Positions 10,853-21,989 of a stretch of DNA of 64,000 bases are shown in pieces (position 1 is the stretch's first letter; the number at the start of each line of letters is the position of its first letter). A program made the position numbers and the translations under genes. The stretch comes from Peromyscus leucopus (taxonomy: Eukaryota > Chordata > Mammalia > Rodentia > Cricetidae). The stretch spans positions 100,965,661 to 101,029,660 of the forward strand of contig NC_051083.1 in NCBI RefSeq assembly GCF_004664715.2, read 5' to 3'. Under the pieces are notes generated by a model. It made no database searches and was not told where the DNA came from. It saw nothing but the letters and a program-made list of their open reading frames with translations.

Positions 10853-11770
10853 CCAAACAAGAAGTTTTGTCTTTCTTTTCTCATTCTTTCTTTCAATACC
10901 ATTGTAGTATTTTGAAAAAAAAAAAAAACACACCAGCAAACAAAACTACCCACAGAATTCCTCCCTTCTGAATCTCTCTCTTCTTCTTTTCCTCTCTCCT
11001 CCTTCCTCTCTTCTTTCCTCTCTCTGGCAATCATGTGAGTCCCAAAGTAATGTAAGAACTTTGGAAACACAGACATAATGCCTCTAATAGGTTACAAATT
11101 TAAAAAGAGTGAGTCATGTGAGAAGAGGCCTGTGCTAACTGGGAAGGATAAAGAAGAGTCTGGGTTGTTTGAAATACAGGCTCCTTGATGCAAGATGATG
11201 TCCTAGAAAAGCCAACTATTCATTTGACATGTTTGTTTTGCTTCATCATGGTATCTTATGGCAATTTAAAATATTATGGAGTATTACAAGGATTTAGTAG
11301 CCTTTGGATTTGGGAATAAGGATGTGGTTAAAGTTAATTGTGATGGGTTTGTTGCTCAAGTGTGATGAGCTTTGAATTCTTGGAGAATAGGACATGTCCT
11401 TTAACTGAGACAGGATGGAAGGAACAGAGAATGATAAGGATTCTGAAATGTTTTTGATGATGAACCATATGAAACGGCTTCAACATCTGTGAAGGTAGAG
11501 ATAAGGTTAAGTGTTAGAAAAGAGAATTTAAACAACATACTTTAGATCAGTGCAGCTTAACATGTAGTTCTCTGGGCCAGCATCAACAACGTTACCGGCA
11601 ACTTGGTTAGCAATGCAGAATCTTAGGTTCTACCCGCATCTACTTAGTCAAAACATTTAGGGATGGGGTCTTGAAATATATCTTTAAGAAGATATAGATT
11701 TCAATTTTCAATTTCATTAATGTCTGAGGGGCAGTGGTCTATAAAAACCACTGTGGAAAATAGTTTATTT
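10853..11770. other. Unassigned sequence with a pyrimidine-rich tract
   Basis: An A-run near 10915-10928 is followed by a T/C-rich stretch at about 10957-11027. The minus frame there is a low-complexity translation (Glu/Lys/Arg-rich). The rest is unassigned. Confidence 0.5.
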
Positions 11771-11783
11771 AAAATGTATACAT

Positions 11784-12156
11784 GTGCAAAGTGTCCCATC
11801 ATAGGTAACAGGCTCCAAAATACCAGCTCATGCACCAGGGATAGATCCTGATCCTACTGTCCGGGGGCCCTTTAAGCAGACCAAGCTACACAATTATCTC
11901 ACTATGCAGAGGGCATAGTCCAGTCCCATGGAGGCTCCACAGCTGTTGCACAGCCTTGATGCAGGGGGAGGGGCTTGGACCTGCCTCAACTAAATGTACC
12001 AGGCTTTGTTGACCCCATGGGAGGCCTTACTTTTTTGAAGGAGGCAATGGAGGGTAGGTTGTGGGGGAGGCTGGTGTTGTGGGGAGCAGGAGGAGGGAAG
12101 AGAGGAGGATATGTGGTTGGTAATGTAAAATGAATAAAAAATTTCTTAATAAAGAA
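11784..12156 (+). mobile_element. 5'-inverted (twin-primed) L1 3' UTR insertion
   Basis: Positions 11791-11948 hold the 3' UTR segment in reverse orientation. From about 11949 the adjoining downstream segment runs forward (CACAGCCTTGATGCAGGGGG) through the G-rich tract to AATAAAAAATTTCTTAATAA. AAAATGTATACAT flanks the whole at 11771-11783 and 12157-12169. This is the textbook product of twin-primed L1 integration. Confidence 0.9.
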
Positions 12157-12169
12157 AAAATGTATACAT

Positions 12170-13464
12170 ATGAGATGTGAACAATAACACTGACATTTTA
12201 CTAAGAGCGTGGCAAGATGACAGTTTTGATGATGAACACTTATCTAAGAACTGTAGGTTGAACAAAACTCCCACAAGTTACAGGGCTTCTATGTGGCTAA
12301 GCTGTCAACAATGTTTTCAATTTCTACTCCAAAGTAAGACAAATAAAGAGAACAATCTGAGTTAGAATCATTTTCTAAATTACAATGCTTTGACCTATCA
12401 GGGCTAATCTCAACCTTGGTGAAGACTTAGATCCTGGATTGTTTACATTGAACTTCCAGATCTGTATGTTTCATCTATATAAAAACAACATGTGAAACAA
12501 AACTGTTAAACTGTATGTTCAGCCAGTTTTTTAGTCCCCCCCCCTTGGTTGCGCCAAAACATTAAAGACTAATATCTATTTATTTGTGATCGTAATCGGC
12601 TTCTTGTCTTAAATTTTTATGTGTATAGGAATTACACTGTTATGTAAGTGCTGTGATGCTCTTTGAGGCCCTGTTTCTTTTATAGCATTTAAACTGAATC
12701 CTTTGTCATAGCCAAATGCACTTAAATTAAAATCTATACATCATAGAAAATGTATAATGGCTTCAAGTTTCTAGACGTACTAATGGCCTCCCCAGACCAA
12801 GGAAGTATTGCTCCTCAACAAAGACTAATCTCAGACATGATTATTGTCCATTGAACCACACAAAAATAGTTTAAACAGGACTGAGTGGGGTCAACAGTGT
12901 TACAGTCTCCTATAAATCTTTGTTCAAACACTGCTTTTGTTTCCAGTAGCTTGTCTAATGATGCTGGTGAAACATTTCATATGTTGCACTTCAGATGGAA
13001 GTATTTTTAGTAATTAGGCTCTAAAAGAAAAAACATTGAGAAAGAACATTTTCAACCCTAAATAGCAGCTAGAATTCATATATTCTGGAGATGGTAATAA
13101 CAACACTTACTACTGAATGTTACTTTACCCTGCTTTGGACTTCAAGCTACATAAATGATTTCTTTTAAGCCTCTCTATTCACAGCTATTGTTTTAATTGC
13201 TGATTTACTAAATTGTTTAATTGTGAGCATGTTGAGTAGCCATGGGTGTATTTGTAACTTAGATTTTACTATTTTAACCCATATTCTTGTGTCTATTATG
13301 AAATCAAATAAATGCTTTGCTAATCCACAAACTGACAGACCACACAGATACTTGAATATGTTGAAGTCATTGGCCTGTTACTTCAGTGACAGTAGCTAAC
13401 TGGATCATTTGTGGGAAGTAGCAGCCTGCAGCCTTCAGAATTGTTTTACTGAAAACTTCTAATG
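12170..13464. other. No recognised feature
   Basis: About 1.3 kb of unassigned sequence with a C9 run at 12536-12544. No credible exon or repeat is visible. Confidence 0.45.
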
Positions 13465-13469
13465 GCCTT

Positions 13470-13825
13470 TGTGGTGATTTGAATAGGCCCATAGAGAGTG
13501 GCACTACTAGGAGGTATGGTCTTGTTGGAGTAAGTGTGGCCTTGTTGAAGGAAGTGTGTCACTGGAACTTTGCTTTGAGGTTTGAGAAACTCAAGGCAGG
13601 TCCAGTGTCACTCACTCTTCCTGTTGCCTTCCAATCTGGATGTAGAACTCTCAGCTACCTCTCCAGCACCATATCTGCCTGCATGCTACCATGCTCCCCA
13701 CCATGATGACAATGACAATAGACTAAACCTCTGAAGTGTACACCAGCTCCAATGAAATGTTTTCCTTATAATTGTTGCTGTGCTTATGGCGTCTCTTCAC
13801 AGCAATAGAAAACCTAACTAAGAGA
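13470..13825 (+). mobile_element. MT-type MaLR solo LTR
   Basis: It starts TGTGGTGATTTGAATAGG, includes GGAGGTATGGTCTTGTTGG and CACCATGATGACAATG, and ends CACAGCAATAGAAAACC plus TAACTAAGAGA. This is the LTR layout of the MT group of ERVL-MaLR elements. Flanks GCCTT (13465) and GCTTT (13826) could be a decayed 5-bp TSD. No internal region is present. Confidence 0.75.
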
Positions 13826-14124
13826 GCTTTGTAGTTTCTATTATTAAAAATTTTCATCACATTCTTTCCTCTTCCTAAACTCCTGGCTTTTGACTGGTAA
13901 AAATACCGTCGTGCTTAGCCTTTGTTTGAGAATGGGGTAGGGCTTTGGGGAAAACACATCAAGGACAGCACTACAGATAGGTTCTAGCCCAGAAGACCTT
14001 TCTGAGGACAACAATCTTTTTTTCAGCTTTTTATACATAAGGATGTACTCTGAAATACAAATTTGGAGAAAAGCTTGACACTAAATTGTTTAGTGCCTGC
14101 TGTGTTTACGTTCTTCAAAATCAT

Positions 14125-14332
14125 TTTTAAAACTTTTTGCCTGAATGTATGTGTACCATACATATGTGTACCATATCCATAGCTGGTGCCTGCAGTGCAG
14201 AAGAGGGTGTCAGTGCCCCTGGAACTGGAGTTACAGATGCTTGTAAGTCACCATGTGGGTGCTGGAAATTGAACCAGGGTCCCCTGAAAGAGCCGCAAGA
14301 ACTCTTACCCAGTGAGCCCTCTTTCCAGTCTC
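14125..14332 (-). mobile_element. B2/B3-type SINE
   Basis: The plus strand reads GGAACTGGAGTTACAGATGC, GTGGGTGCTGGAAATTGAAC and CAGTGAGCCCTCTTTCCAG, the reverse of a tRNA-derived rodent SINE including box B and box A. The overlapping open frames on both strands are SINE translations. Confidence 0.75.
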
Positions 14333-14369
14333 TGTCTTTCTTTAATATTATCAGCTCAACAGGATTTAG

Positions 14370-14498
14370 AAGCACCTAGGAGATGAGCCAGATGACCTGC
14401 CTATTAGGGAGTTTCCTGATTAGATTAATTGAAGTGACAAGACCAATCTTAAAGGCACTTTCTGGTAACAGCCGAGGTAGAAGAAGCTTTAAGGGAAA

Positions 14499-14532
<34 letters not shown>

Positions 14533-15270
14533 CTGTTTGCCTTCCTCTTTTGCTGATAATTTCATTCTACCCTTTGGCTGCTGCCACTGCCATCCTCAGT
14601 TGTCACCAGAACCATGTACTTCAGCATTCTAATATGGACCAATGGGTTTTCAGGTGTGTGTAACTAGCGTTTTCCTGCCTTGCCCACAGTCAGGACAAAT
14701 CTCTCTCTCCTGCCAATCCCACAGCCGCTCAGACCCAACCAAGTAAACACAGATACTTATATTGCTTACAAACTGTATGGCCGTGGCAGGCTTCTTGCTA
14801 ACTGTTCTTATAGCTTAAATTAATCCATTTGCATAAATCTATACCTTGCCACGTGGCTGGTGGCTTACCGGCATCTTCACATGCTGCTGGTCATGGCGGC
14901 AGCTGGCAGTGTCTCTCTGCCTCAGCCTTCTGCTTCCCAGAATTCTCCTCTCTCCTTGTCCCACCTACTTCCTGCCTGGCCACCTACTTCCTGCCTGGTC
15001 ACTGGACAATCAGTGTTTTATTTATTGACCAATCAGAACAATTTGACATACAGACCATCCCACAGCACAGGGGTCTTCTGAGCCTTTGCAGCCAGATTGA
15101 AAGTGATGAGGCAAACAGTTTCTTGGACTAAGTAGCTTTGGGTTCTCAGCCTCTCCAAGTTGAAGACAGCCGTTGTTGGACTACTCAGATGATTTCATGT
15201 AAACCAATCGAATAAATGCCCCTTTAATATATATTCATTCTGTCAGTTCTATTTCTCTAGGAACCATAAC
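14370..15270 (+). mobile_element. Older MaLR-like LTR, split by a younger LTR
   Basis: GATTAGATTAATTGAAGTG begins the left part and CAATCGAATAAATGCCCC to GGAACCATAACTAATACA ends the right part, resembling rodent MaLR LTR ends. The two parts are separated by the LTR at 14655-15067. A T29 run lies at 14502-14530. Confidence 0.55.
14655..15067 (-). mobile_element. Solo LTR, cricetid-type ERV, possible 4-bp TSD
   Basis: On the minus strand it starts TGCTGTGGGATGG and ends GCTAGTTACACACA. CAGG is adjacent on both sides (14651-14654 and 15068-15071). An ATTGGTCAATAAATAAA region lies near its start. A 19-bp segment is tandemly doubled (14962-14980 and 14981-14999). No internal viral coding sequence is present. 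The family is high-copy in my recollection, but unnamed here. Confidence 0.65.
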
Positions 15271-15471
15271 TAATACAACTTGCATTGAATTGTGTACACA
15301 TTTATCCATTCTATACTTTTAGAATATAAACACAAAAGGGAGGAAACGTCATTGCGCATTTCTATAGTGTACTCCTGGGAGCTCCCTTACTGTCTTGAAC
15401 AGTATAATCATTTAATATTTTTGAATGAGTGAGATCGTAATGACATATTTCTTTTTGAGTTCAGAGTATTC

Positions 15472-15688
15472 GGGGGGTTGATGCTGTCGCTCAATTGGTA
15501 GTGTTCTTGTTTAGTATGAACTAAACCCTGGATTTGGTCCCCAGAACCACATAAAACCAGCTGTGTTGACATGCCTATCTTTTGGGAGATAGAGGCAACA
15601 GGACCAGAAATTCGAGGCCTTCTTGACTATATAGTGATCCTGACTGGGCTGCATGAGATACTACATAAATAAATAAATAAATAAAGTG
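15472..15688 (+). mobile_element. ID-B1 composite SINE
   Basis: An ID-like head (CTCAATTGGTAGTGTTC to GGATTTGGTCCCCAGAACC) is followed by a degenerate B1 body (GGGAGATAGAGGCAAC to GAGATACTACATAAA) and an (AAAT)n tail at 15663-15684. Confidence 0.65.
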
Positions 15689-15799
15689 TGCTTTTTCATC
15701 TGGAGTTGCCATCTGAAGTACAGAAAAACAGCTGCATGAGCAGAAACATGATGTCTTGATGTGTCTTGAAATGACTTGAGATGCTTTTCAAAATATATA

Positions 15800-15880
15800 T
15801 TGATTTTTAGATATAGTTCAGGCTAGCCTCAGACTTGGGATCCTCTTGCCTCTGCCTCTTCAGCATATCTTACAAGTATT
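15800..15880 (-). mobile_element. B1 fragment
   Basis: TATAGTTCAGGCTAGCCTC and CTCTTGCCTCTGCCTC match the middle of a reversed B1. Both ends are missing. Confidence 0.45.
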
Positions 15881-16078
15881 TTTTTTAAAGTCTAGATTCT
15901 GCAAGACAAAATGAGATAGAATATCTAGGGTGCTTCTCATGTGGTAACTTGTGGCAAAATCTGTTATTGTGCATGTGAGTCACGTTATCAAGATGCAAGT
16001 TATAATTTAGTAGGTTTGGGATTGGGCCTGAGCTTCTGATTTCTTTTTTAAAAAGTAATTTATTTTATTATTTTTAAA

Positions 16079-16080
<2 letters not shown>

Positions 16081-16119
<39 letters not shown>

Positions 16120-16142
16120 ATGTGCGCGCGCACGCGCACGTG
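16081..16142. repeat. (TC)15 next to alternating purine-pyrimidine tract
   Basis: TC repeats at 16081-16110 run directly into TG/CG-alternating sequence (16111-16142, centre TGCGCGCGCACGCGCACG). The first part has triplex potential, the second Z-DNA potential. The tract adjoins the tail of the SINE at 16143. Confidence 0.9.
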
Positions 16143-16295
16143 GGGTTGTGCACATGAGTTCAGGTTCCTGATGAGTCATTAGATTCCAAGTGGTTATGAG
16201 CTACCCTACAATGGGTGCTGGGAACTGAATTAGGGTCTTCCCTCGGAGCAGTAAGTGCTCTAAATCGATGAAACATCCTAGAGCTCATGCGTTTC
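16143..16295 (-). mobile_element. B2/B3-type SINE
   Basis: CACATGAGTTCAGGTTCC, GGTGCTGGGAACTGAATTAG and AGCAGTAAGTGCTCTAAATC are the reverse of a tRNA-derived SINE. The 5' promoter end is diverged. Confidence 0.5.
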
Positions 16296-16499
16296 TTGAA
16301 AACATCTCAGTGATGCTTTCATATGGTAGAACCATATGGTAGAAAAGAAATAGCCACAAGATAAATAACCCAAGACTTAGACTCCTTATGGGTCTGGAGT
16401 GTCAAGTGATATATTTGTGGTTAGAAAAATGATCTGTGTGAATAATCATGCGCTATGTGGTTGGCACAGAACAAAGATCTCATGCATTGTCTCCTATCT

Positions 16500-16673
16500 T
16501 TTTTTGTTTTGTTTTGTTTTTGTTTTTTCGAGACAGGGTTTCTCTGTGTAGCTTTGCGCCTTTCCTGGAACTCTCTCTGTATCCCAGGCTGGCTTCGAAC
16601 TCACAGAGATCCACCTGGCTCTGCCTCCCAAGTGCTGGGATTAAAGGCGTGCACCACCACTGCCGCCCAGCAT
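16500..16673 (-). mobile_element. Young B1 SINE with 15-bp TSD
   Basis: A T/G tail, then TTTTTCGAGACAGGGTTTC to TGCCGCCCAGCAT. CATTGTCTCCTATCT is duplicated at 16485-16499 and 16674-16688. It carries the GCTTTGCGCCTTTCC variant shared with the other young copies. The plus frames here are B1 translations. Confidence 0.93.
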
Positions 16674-16711
16674 CATTGTCTCCTATCTAAGAAAGGCAAG
16701 TGGGGCGTGCC

Positions 16712-16714
<3 letters not shown>

Positions 16715-16789
<75 letters not shown>
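16715..16789. repeat. (GA)n microsatellite, about 75 bp
   Basis: Uninterrupted GA units. Frames of Arg-Glu or Ser-Leu repeats across it are artefacts. Confidence 0.97.
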
Positions 16790-16791
<2 letters not shown>

Positions 16792-17149
16792 ATAGAGAAA
16801 GCTCACTGGGTCCCTGTTGAGATCTTTAAATCTCACATTTCTTATTTCTATCTTATTGTTAGCCTGACTCACTGTGTGACTCTTCTATTCAATAAAAATA
16901 TGTGTTTTATATTTGTAATAAACATTTGAGGGCAATCTAGAAGAAAGTGACTATTTAGTTATTCTCATCTATTGAAATTTGGCAAGCATAGGCAAAGCCA
17001 AAGACAAAGGATCTGCTTAGATGGTTTAGAGTCTTGGTAAGTATTTGCTGTAAGATTAGAATGTAGTTGCTCCAACACTCTTAAAGAAAATTTACTATAC
17101 AGGAAAGAACAGATGGAAAGCAGGAATTAATAACTATTTTCTCTGGACT

Positions 17150-17287
17150 TGTTTTTGAGATTGGATATCACTAAATTGCCCAGGCTTGTCTTGAAGTTGC
17201 TCTGTAGCCCAGGCAGGCCTTAACCTGTGATCTTTCTGCCTTAACCTTCATTGTATCTAGGATTAGAGGCTTGCACCACCAAGAAAA
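17150..17287 (-). mobile_element. Old B1 (dimeric or quasi-dimeric type)
   Basis: Two successive GCCCAGGC modules (near 17178 and 17207) followed by GGATTAGAGGCTTGCACC suggest an early B1 form with a duplicated segment, reversed. Confidence 0.55.
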
Positions 17288-17342
17288 GCTTTGTTTTCCC
17301 TGCATTAAGTTGGTTATTAGCTGTTTAGAATAATAATTAATA

Positions 17343-17512
17343 CAAGGCAGGCATGGTGATGCCTTTAATTCAAGCACCAGGGAGTCAGAGGCAGCCACAT
17401 CTCTGTGAGTAGCCACCCTGATCTACAATGCAAGTTCCAGGTCAGCCGGGGCTACATAGTGAGATCCTGTCATCACAAACAAAACAAAACAACAACAGCA
17501 AAAAAACCCCAC
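17343..17512 (+). mobile_element. B1 SINE
   Basis: GGCAGGCATGGTGATGCC to GAGATCCTGTCATCAC, with an A-rich tail of CAAAA and CAACA units. Moderately diverged. Confidence 0.7.
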
Positions 17513-17677
17513 ATTGGCTTCACACATTCCTTCATTTGCTGTTCAAGGCAACTACATACTGGATCACTTACTCACATTCTTTCTGTGTTGTCTGTATATT
17601 TTTGTAGGTACATATTCATATGTGTGTGGTACCTCTCTAGGATAAATTCCAACTCCAAGTGACATGGCCGAGGCACT

Positions 17678-18003
17678 GTTCTGATTTGCATGTGAAATGT
17701 CCCTCATAGATTTCTGTGTTTGAACACTTGGTCTCCAGCTGGTTGGGGAAAGTTAAAGAACTGTGAATAAGTGGAGGCTTGCTTCAGGAAATTTCTAAAG
17801 GGATACCTTGAGGTTTTCTATTCTGGCCCTACTTCTTGTTCATGCTCTGCTTCTGGACTGCTGATATAATGAGGAAGGTCTGCCTCCTGCTCCTGTACCT
17901 GTACCTCCCTCACCCTCACCCTTCTGGAACCCTAAAAAAAAATTCTTTCTCCATTAAGTTGCTTTTGTCATGGAATTTTATCACAATAGCAAAAAAAGGA
18001 ATC
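17678..18003 (+). mobile_element. MaLR-type LTR
   Basis: It starts TGTTCTGATTTGCATGTG, includes AACACTTGGTCTCCAGC and ends with AAGTTGCTTTTGTCATGG and ATTTTATCACAATAGC, the usual end of rodent MaLR LTRs. The central part is decayed. Confidence 0.6.
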
Positions 18004-18415
18004 ACATACTTGCAACTTATAGGAACATTGTACAGTTGGTTCCTTTTGCCCAGGTAAACAGACATAGTCTGTATTACTTCTAAATGTATAACCCCTTCCC
18101 AAATTACATAACATTCCTTGTTAAGTTAAGCCTTTGTTTTCTATGTCATACTCTTAAAATCATTAAAAGCAGAAGAAAATAATTTTAAATTGCCAAACAC
18201 TACATTTATTTATTTGCATCATATATATTTTCCTGTGAAGTGGTCCTGGATTAACCACAGTGGTGATGCACATGCTGTGGTCATGCAATAGTTTTGTCTG
18301 CACTATTTTGTTTAACTCTCTTACATGGCTTTCATTCTGGTGATCAGTGCTTTTTCAGCAGCTCCCTTAGCACATTCTACTATATCCCCACATTATACAC
18401 GTCAGTATGTTTGTC

Positions 18416-18465
18416 TTTTGTTTTGTTTTGTTTTGTTTTGTTTTGTTTTGTTTTGTTTTGTTTTG
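18416..18465. repeat. (TTTTG)10 array
   Basis: Ten exact TTTTG units, directly left of the LTR at 18467. The Lys/Asn/Thr/Gln-repeat frame on the minus strand is its translation. Confidence 0.97.
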
Positions 18466-18466
18466 T

Positions 18467-18853
18467 CTCAAGCAAGGGGCCATCTGCAAAGGGAGAACCT
18501 TGATTGAGAAAATACCTCCCCATAAGATTTTCCTGTGGGTAATCCTGTGGAGGCATTTTCTTGATTGATGATTGATACAGAGGTCCAGCCCACTATGGGT
18601 GGTGTTTTCCTGGAGCAGGTGGTCCTGGGGTGTATAAGAAAACAAATTAAGCAAGCCAAGAGGAGTAAGCTAGTAAGCAGCACTTCTCCATGGCTTCTGA
18701 TTCAGTGTCTGTCTACAGGTTTCTACCTAGGGTTCCTGCTCTGATCTCCTTAGATGATGCAGTGTGATGTAGAAGTGTAAACCATGTCAGTCCTTTCTTT
18801 CCCGAATTAGTTTTGACCATGGTGTTACAAAGTAATAGAAAGCAAACTAAGAT
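18467..18853 (+). mobile_element. Rodent LTR (same family as 23690-24062, opposite orientation)
   Basis: CTTGATTGAGAAAATACC, GCATTTTCTTGATTGATG, CCCACTATGGGTGGTG, GTGTATAAGAAAACAAATTA and GCAAACTAAGATA match the element at 23690-24062 read in reverse. It is probably a MaLR-like solo LTR; I do not name the family. Confidence 0.6.
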
Positions 18854-18855
18854 AA

Positions 18856-21144
18856 TGTTCTTTCCTTCTTTTTATTGTTTTCCTGTTCCTATCCATCTTC
18901 CTCCTTCTTTATGTGAATAAAACATTTTCAAGTGGAGTGTTGCTTCTTGGTGAAAGAGTCTGTCCTAGACCCCTGCTTTCATCTAAGCATACTCTTCTTT
19001 AATCATCAATGCAAATGTATGGCATATTTATTACATGTCTTACACCATGCCAATCACTATGAAAAATATATGTCTTGTTTGAGTAGCATGCATACCTATC
19101 AAAGTGTTTTTGTTACTTCCCTACTCATGAGTTCATTGCATTCATGAAAACTTAATTTCTTTTGTAAAAATAATTCATTGGGATTGTCATATAACATTGT
19201 AGGAATGATTATGAATCACTCAGACAAATTTAGTTTAACCAAGTAATCTCCAGATATAAAATTGCTCCCTTGCCACCTATTGCTGATTAGTCTTATACTT
19301 AGGAGACATAGAGGGGAATGAATTTGATGTGGTTGGAGGGGACAGCAAGAGTAGACATATGTTGGGATTTATTTTCTTTTTAAGATCTCAACTTATAAGT
19401 GTTGGATCTGAGATGGGAAATAGAAGAGATGATTGATTTCTCCTTTTGTAATTGGTCACGTACTATGGACAAGGAGGCCTCCATGGGTTTGATCTGGCTT
19501 TATGTGTTTGCATCTTCTGTTGGCACTGTACATGGACACAGTGGTTCACATAAATGGTTGGTGTCATTTTCTAAGCATTAGCTTAGTTTCATGAGGACCT
19601 TCTTTGGAAGGTCTTCCTCATTGTGCACACCTTCAAGTTTTTCCTTTGCCATGGTATTGCATCTCTTGTCTGTGGGTCTCCTCCCTAATTTATCCCCTCA
19701 TAATAGCCCATAGGAAATACCGACATGTTCAACTATGTACTCAGAGAAGGAGAGGGAGAGCCTAGTCTCTTTTTTGGCAGGTTACAAGTTGATATTTTAT
19801 TATTCCTTTGTGGCCAGATGCTTATAAAAACTATCCTCTTAAGAAATCTTTAGATTTTAAGCAGACATCTGTGTGTTCCATAATATCACATAATAATTCA
19901 ATTCATAGAACAATGCATCAAATTCTTCCAAGAATTATCTCACTGAAATCAACTTCAATCTAAACAATATGCAGAGATAGGGACGCTGTTCATAACTGAA
20001 CAACTTTCCAATGAAGAAATGAAACAGTAACCTCACTATTTTTGCAGGCAGGCCATATTCTATTGGTTATTGTCTTTACCTTCCACTGGACTTCAGGAGG
20101 AAGTGGCCCACATCCTTTCCCACATGGAAAGGGAAGGGGAAAGTCTTTTCACTGTGAACTGGTAGTTTTGACAATGACAACAACCCACCCTCCTTTCCCC
20201 TTTGCCTTATCTTTTGACAGGGTGTGGGCTTTGGGACAGTGATTAGTGGATACATGGTCGGTTCTTATAGTTGGAGTAAGCTTTTATGAAAGCCTCTGGC
20301 CACAAATATTGGGTCTCATCAGAATGTGTAAATCTTCAGAGATTGTCCTCTTCATCTTTAATGTTTCATCACCAGTTCTAGCACAACATGAAAAGTTCTA
20401 GAAATATCTTCATATATATACTATGCTAAAAGTTAATGGAGTCTAACAAAAACTTTCCTCATTTCAATTATTCAGCTCAACATGTATATAATATACATAA
20501 ACTTATGGCTGTGACTAGCCTTCAAACCTGTCCAGTTCTCAGGGGGACAAACCATATCAGTAGCCCGCATGCATGCATTTAGTTCAAACCAATTTCCTCA
20601 TTCTCTGAAATGTGTTGTACTTACACTCTAAAATAGATACGTTCCCACACATATCTCATCTGATTGATGAACAAACTTGCAAGACAAAATTCCAGAGAGT
20701 TGAGAATATAAAAAGTTTCCAGTGAGTTAGCAAAAACCTCTGCTCCTTTGTTTCCACAAGAATTCATATTAGACTGCAAGGAGTAAGTAATATTAATAGT
20801 TCAATTGCCTTAAGGTCACTTTTATTTATAAGATCATTTTCCAATATTTATATTTTATTGATGTTAAGGTTTTTTGACATACCTTACAGATGATTATAAC
20901 TCTTTTAGAACCATTAATCTAAATCAAAACCTAGAGTATTTTACATTCTTTCTTTTTGAATCTTAAGAAAACTGTAGAGCCACCAAAGACAGAGATTATG
21001 ATTGTATGCTCATGATGCTTAATACATTGTATTTTTGAAATCACATCTTATTTACTATTTGAGTGTTCCACAGATGCATGCAATATATCTCCCATGTAGC
21101 TCTCTGCATATCCACTAAAACATCCCTTCCTCACTTCATGTCTC
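18856..21144. other. Longest stretch without a recognised repeat, about 2.3 kb
   Basis: No repeat family, no exon with convincing splice sites and no tandem array seen. Short frames at 18932, 19399 and 20042 have no recognisable domains. It may be unique sequence or old repeats beyond visual recognition. Confidence 0.4.
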
Positions 21145-21605
21145 TTTTTTTATAAGCCACTGTGTCTAATTAGTGTTCCCCATATGCTTGTGGGAGTGGA
21201 ACTGGGGAATAGGCAACCTAACAAGGGATACAACCCTGAAAAGAAAATAACTCTCCCTCTCTCAGCAGCCATCAGCTGTCCAAAGTTCCCCAGTTAGGGT
21301 GTGGCCTCATGAATCCCTCCACATCAACACTGATGTGGATGTTGACTGACTTGATCTTGTCTGGATCTTATGCAGGTAAACGGGGCTACTGTGAGTTCAT
21401 GAATGCAATGACCCTGTCATGTCCAGAAGACACTGTTTCAATGAAGCCTTTGAAATCTCTGGCTTTCACACTTTTCATCATCTCTTCTGCTATTTTACCT
21501 GGGCTGCAGGGGTGGGATGACATAGATGTCCTTTTAGAACTGAGCATTCCACAATCACTTGTTCTCTGCACTTCTGATAATTTGTGAATCCATTTACTAA
21601 CCATG
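21145..21605 (-). mobile_element. Old rodent L1 3' UTR
   Basis: TAAGCCACTGTGTCTAATTAG, cut here to AAGCCACTGTGTCTAATTAG, then CTCTCAGCAGCCATCAGC, GCTACTGTGAGTTCATGAATG cut to GCTACTGTGAGTTCATGAAT, and GAACTGAGCATTCCACAATC. These follow the same order as the reversed Lx-like 3' UTR. The 92- and 72-residue frames on opposite strands are therefore not genes. Confidence 0.6.
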
Positions 21606-21627
21606 GGTTATATTTTAAAGGAGATAG

Positions 21628-21637
21628 GTAGATAGAT

Positions 21638-21676
<39 letters not shown>
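21628..21676. repeat. (GATA)n microsatellite
   Basis: About 12 GATA units with one interruption near the left end. Confidence 0.95.
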
Positions 21677-21839
21677 GGAGATTATTACCTCAAACACACA
21701 AAATGAAGTACTCAGCACTTTAATAGAATTGTAGAATACAATCATAAGCTCCCAGTGAGAACAAAGCTTTTAGTTTTTATAGTCATGAAAAAAATTATTC
21801 TTAAATCTGATATGTTGTTTGTTTTTGTATGTTTTTTAA

Positions 21840-21955
21840 AGAGAGACGGAAATGGTGTGTGATTGGGGAAATGGGGAGGTGGGGAGAGTGTGGGAGGAAT
21901 TGGGGAGGGGAAAGCTTGATTAGAATACATTGTATGAAAAAAATTGTTAGTTTGA
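21840..21955 (+). mobile_element. L1 3' end
   Basis: A G-rich purine tract (GGGGAAATGGGGAGGTGGGG) is followed by AGAATACATTGTATG plus an A-run, the typical last 100 bp of a rodent L1. Confidence 0.6.
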
Positions 21956-21989
21956 CCTTCCTTGCATCTTCTGCATTATTGCTTTAGCA

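Noticed and set aside
14655..15067. Part of a coding provirus
   Set aside because: Only an LTR is present. No gag, pol or env text flanks it, and the older LTR resumes directly on both sides.
15472..15550. tRNA-like or BC1-type RNA gene
   Set aside because: The ID-like head is diverged and fused to a B1 body, so it is an ID-B1 SINE rather than a master RNA gene.
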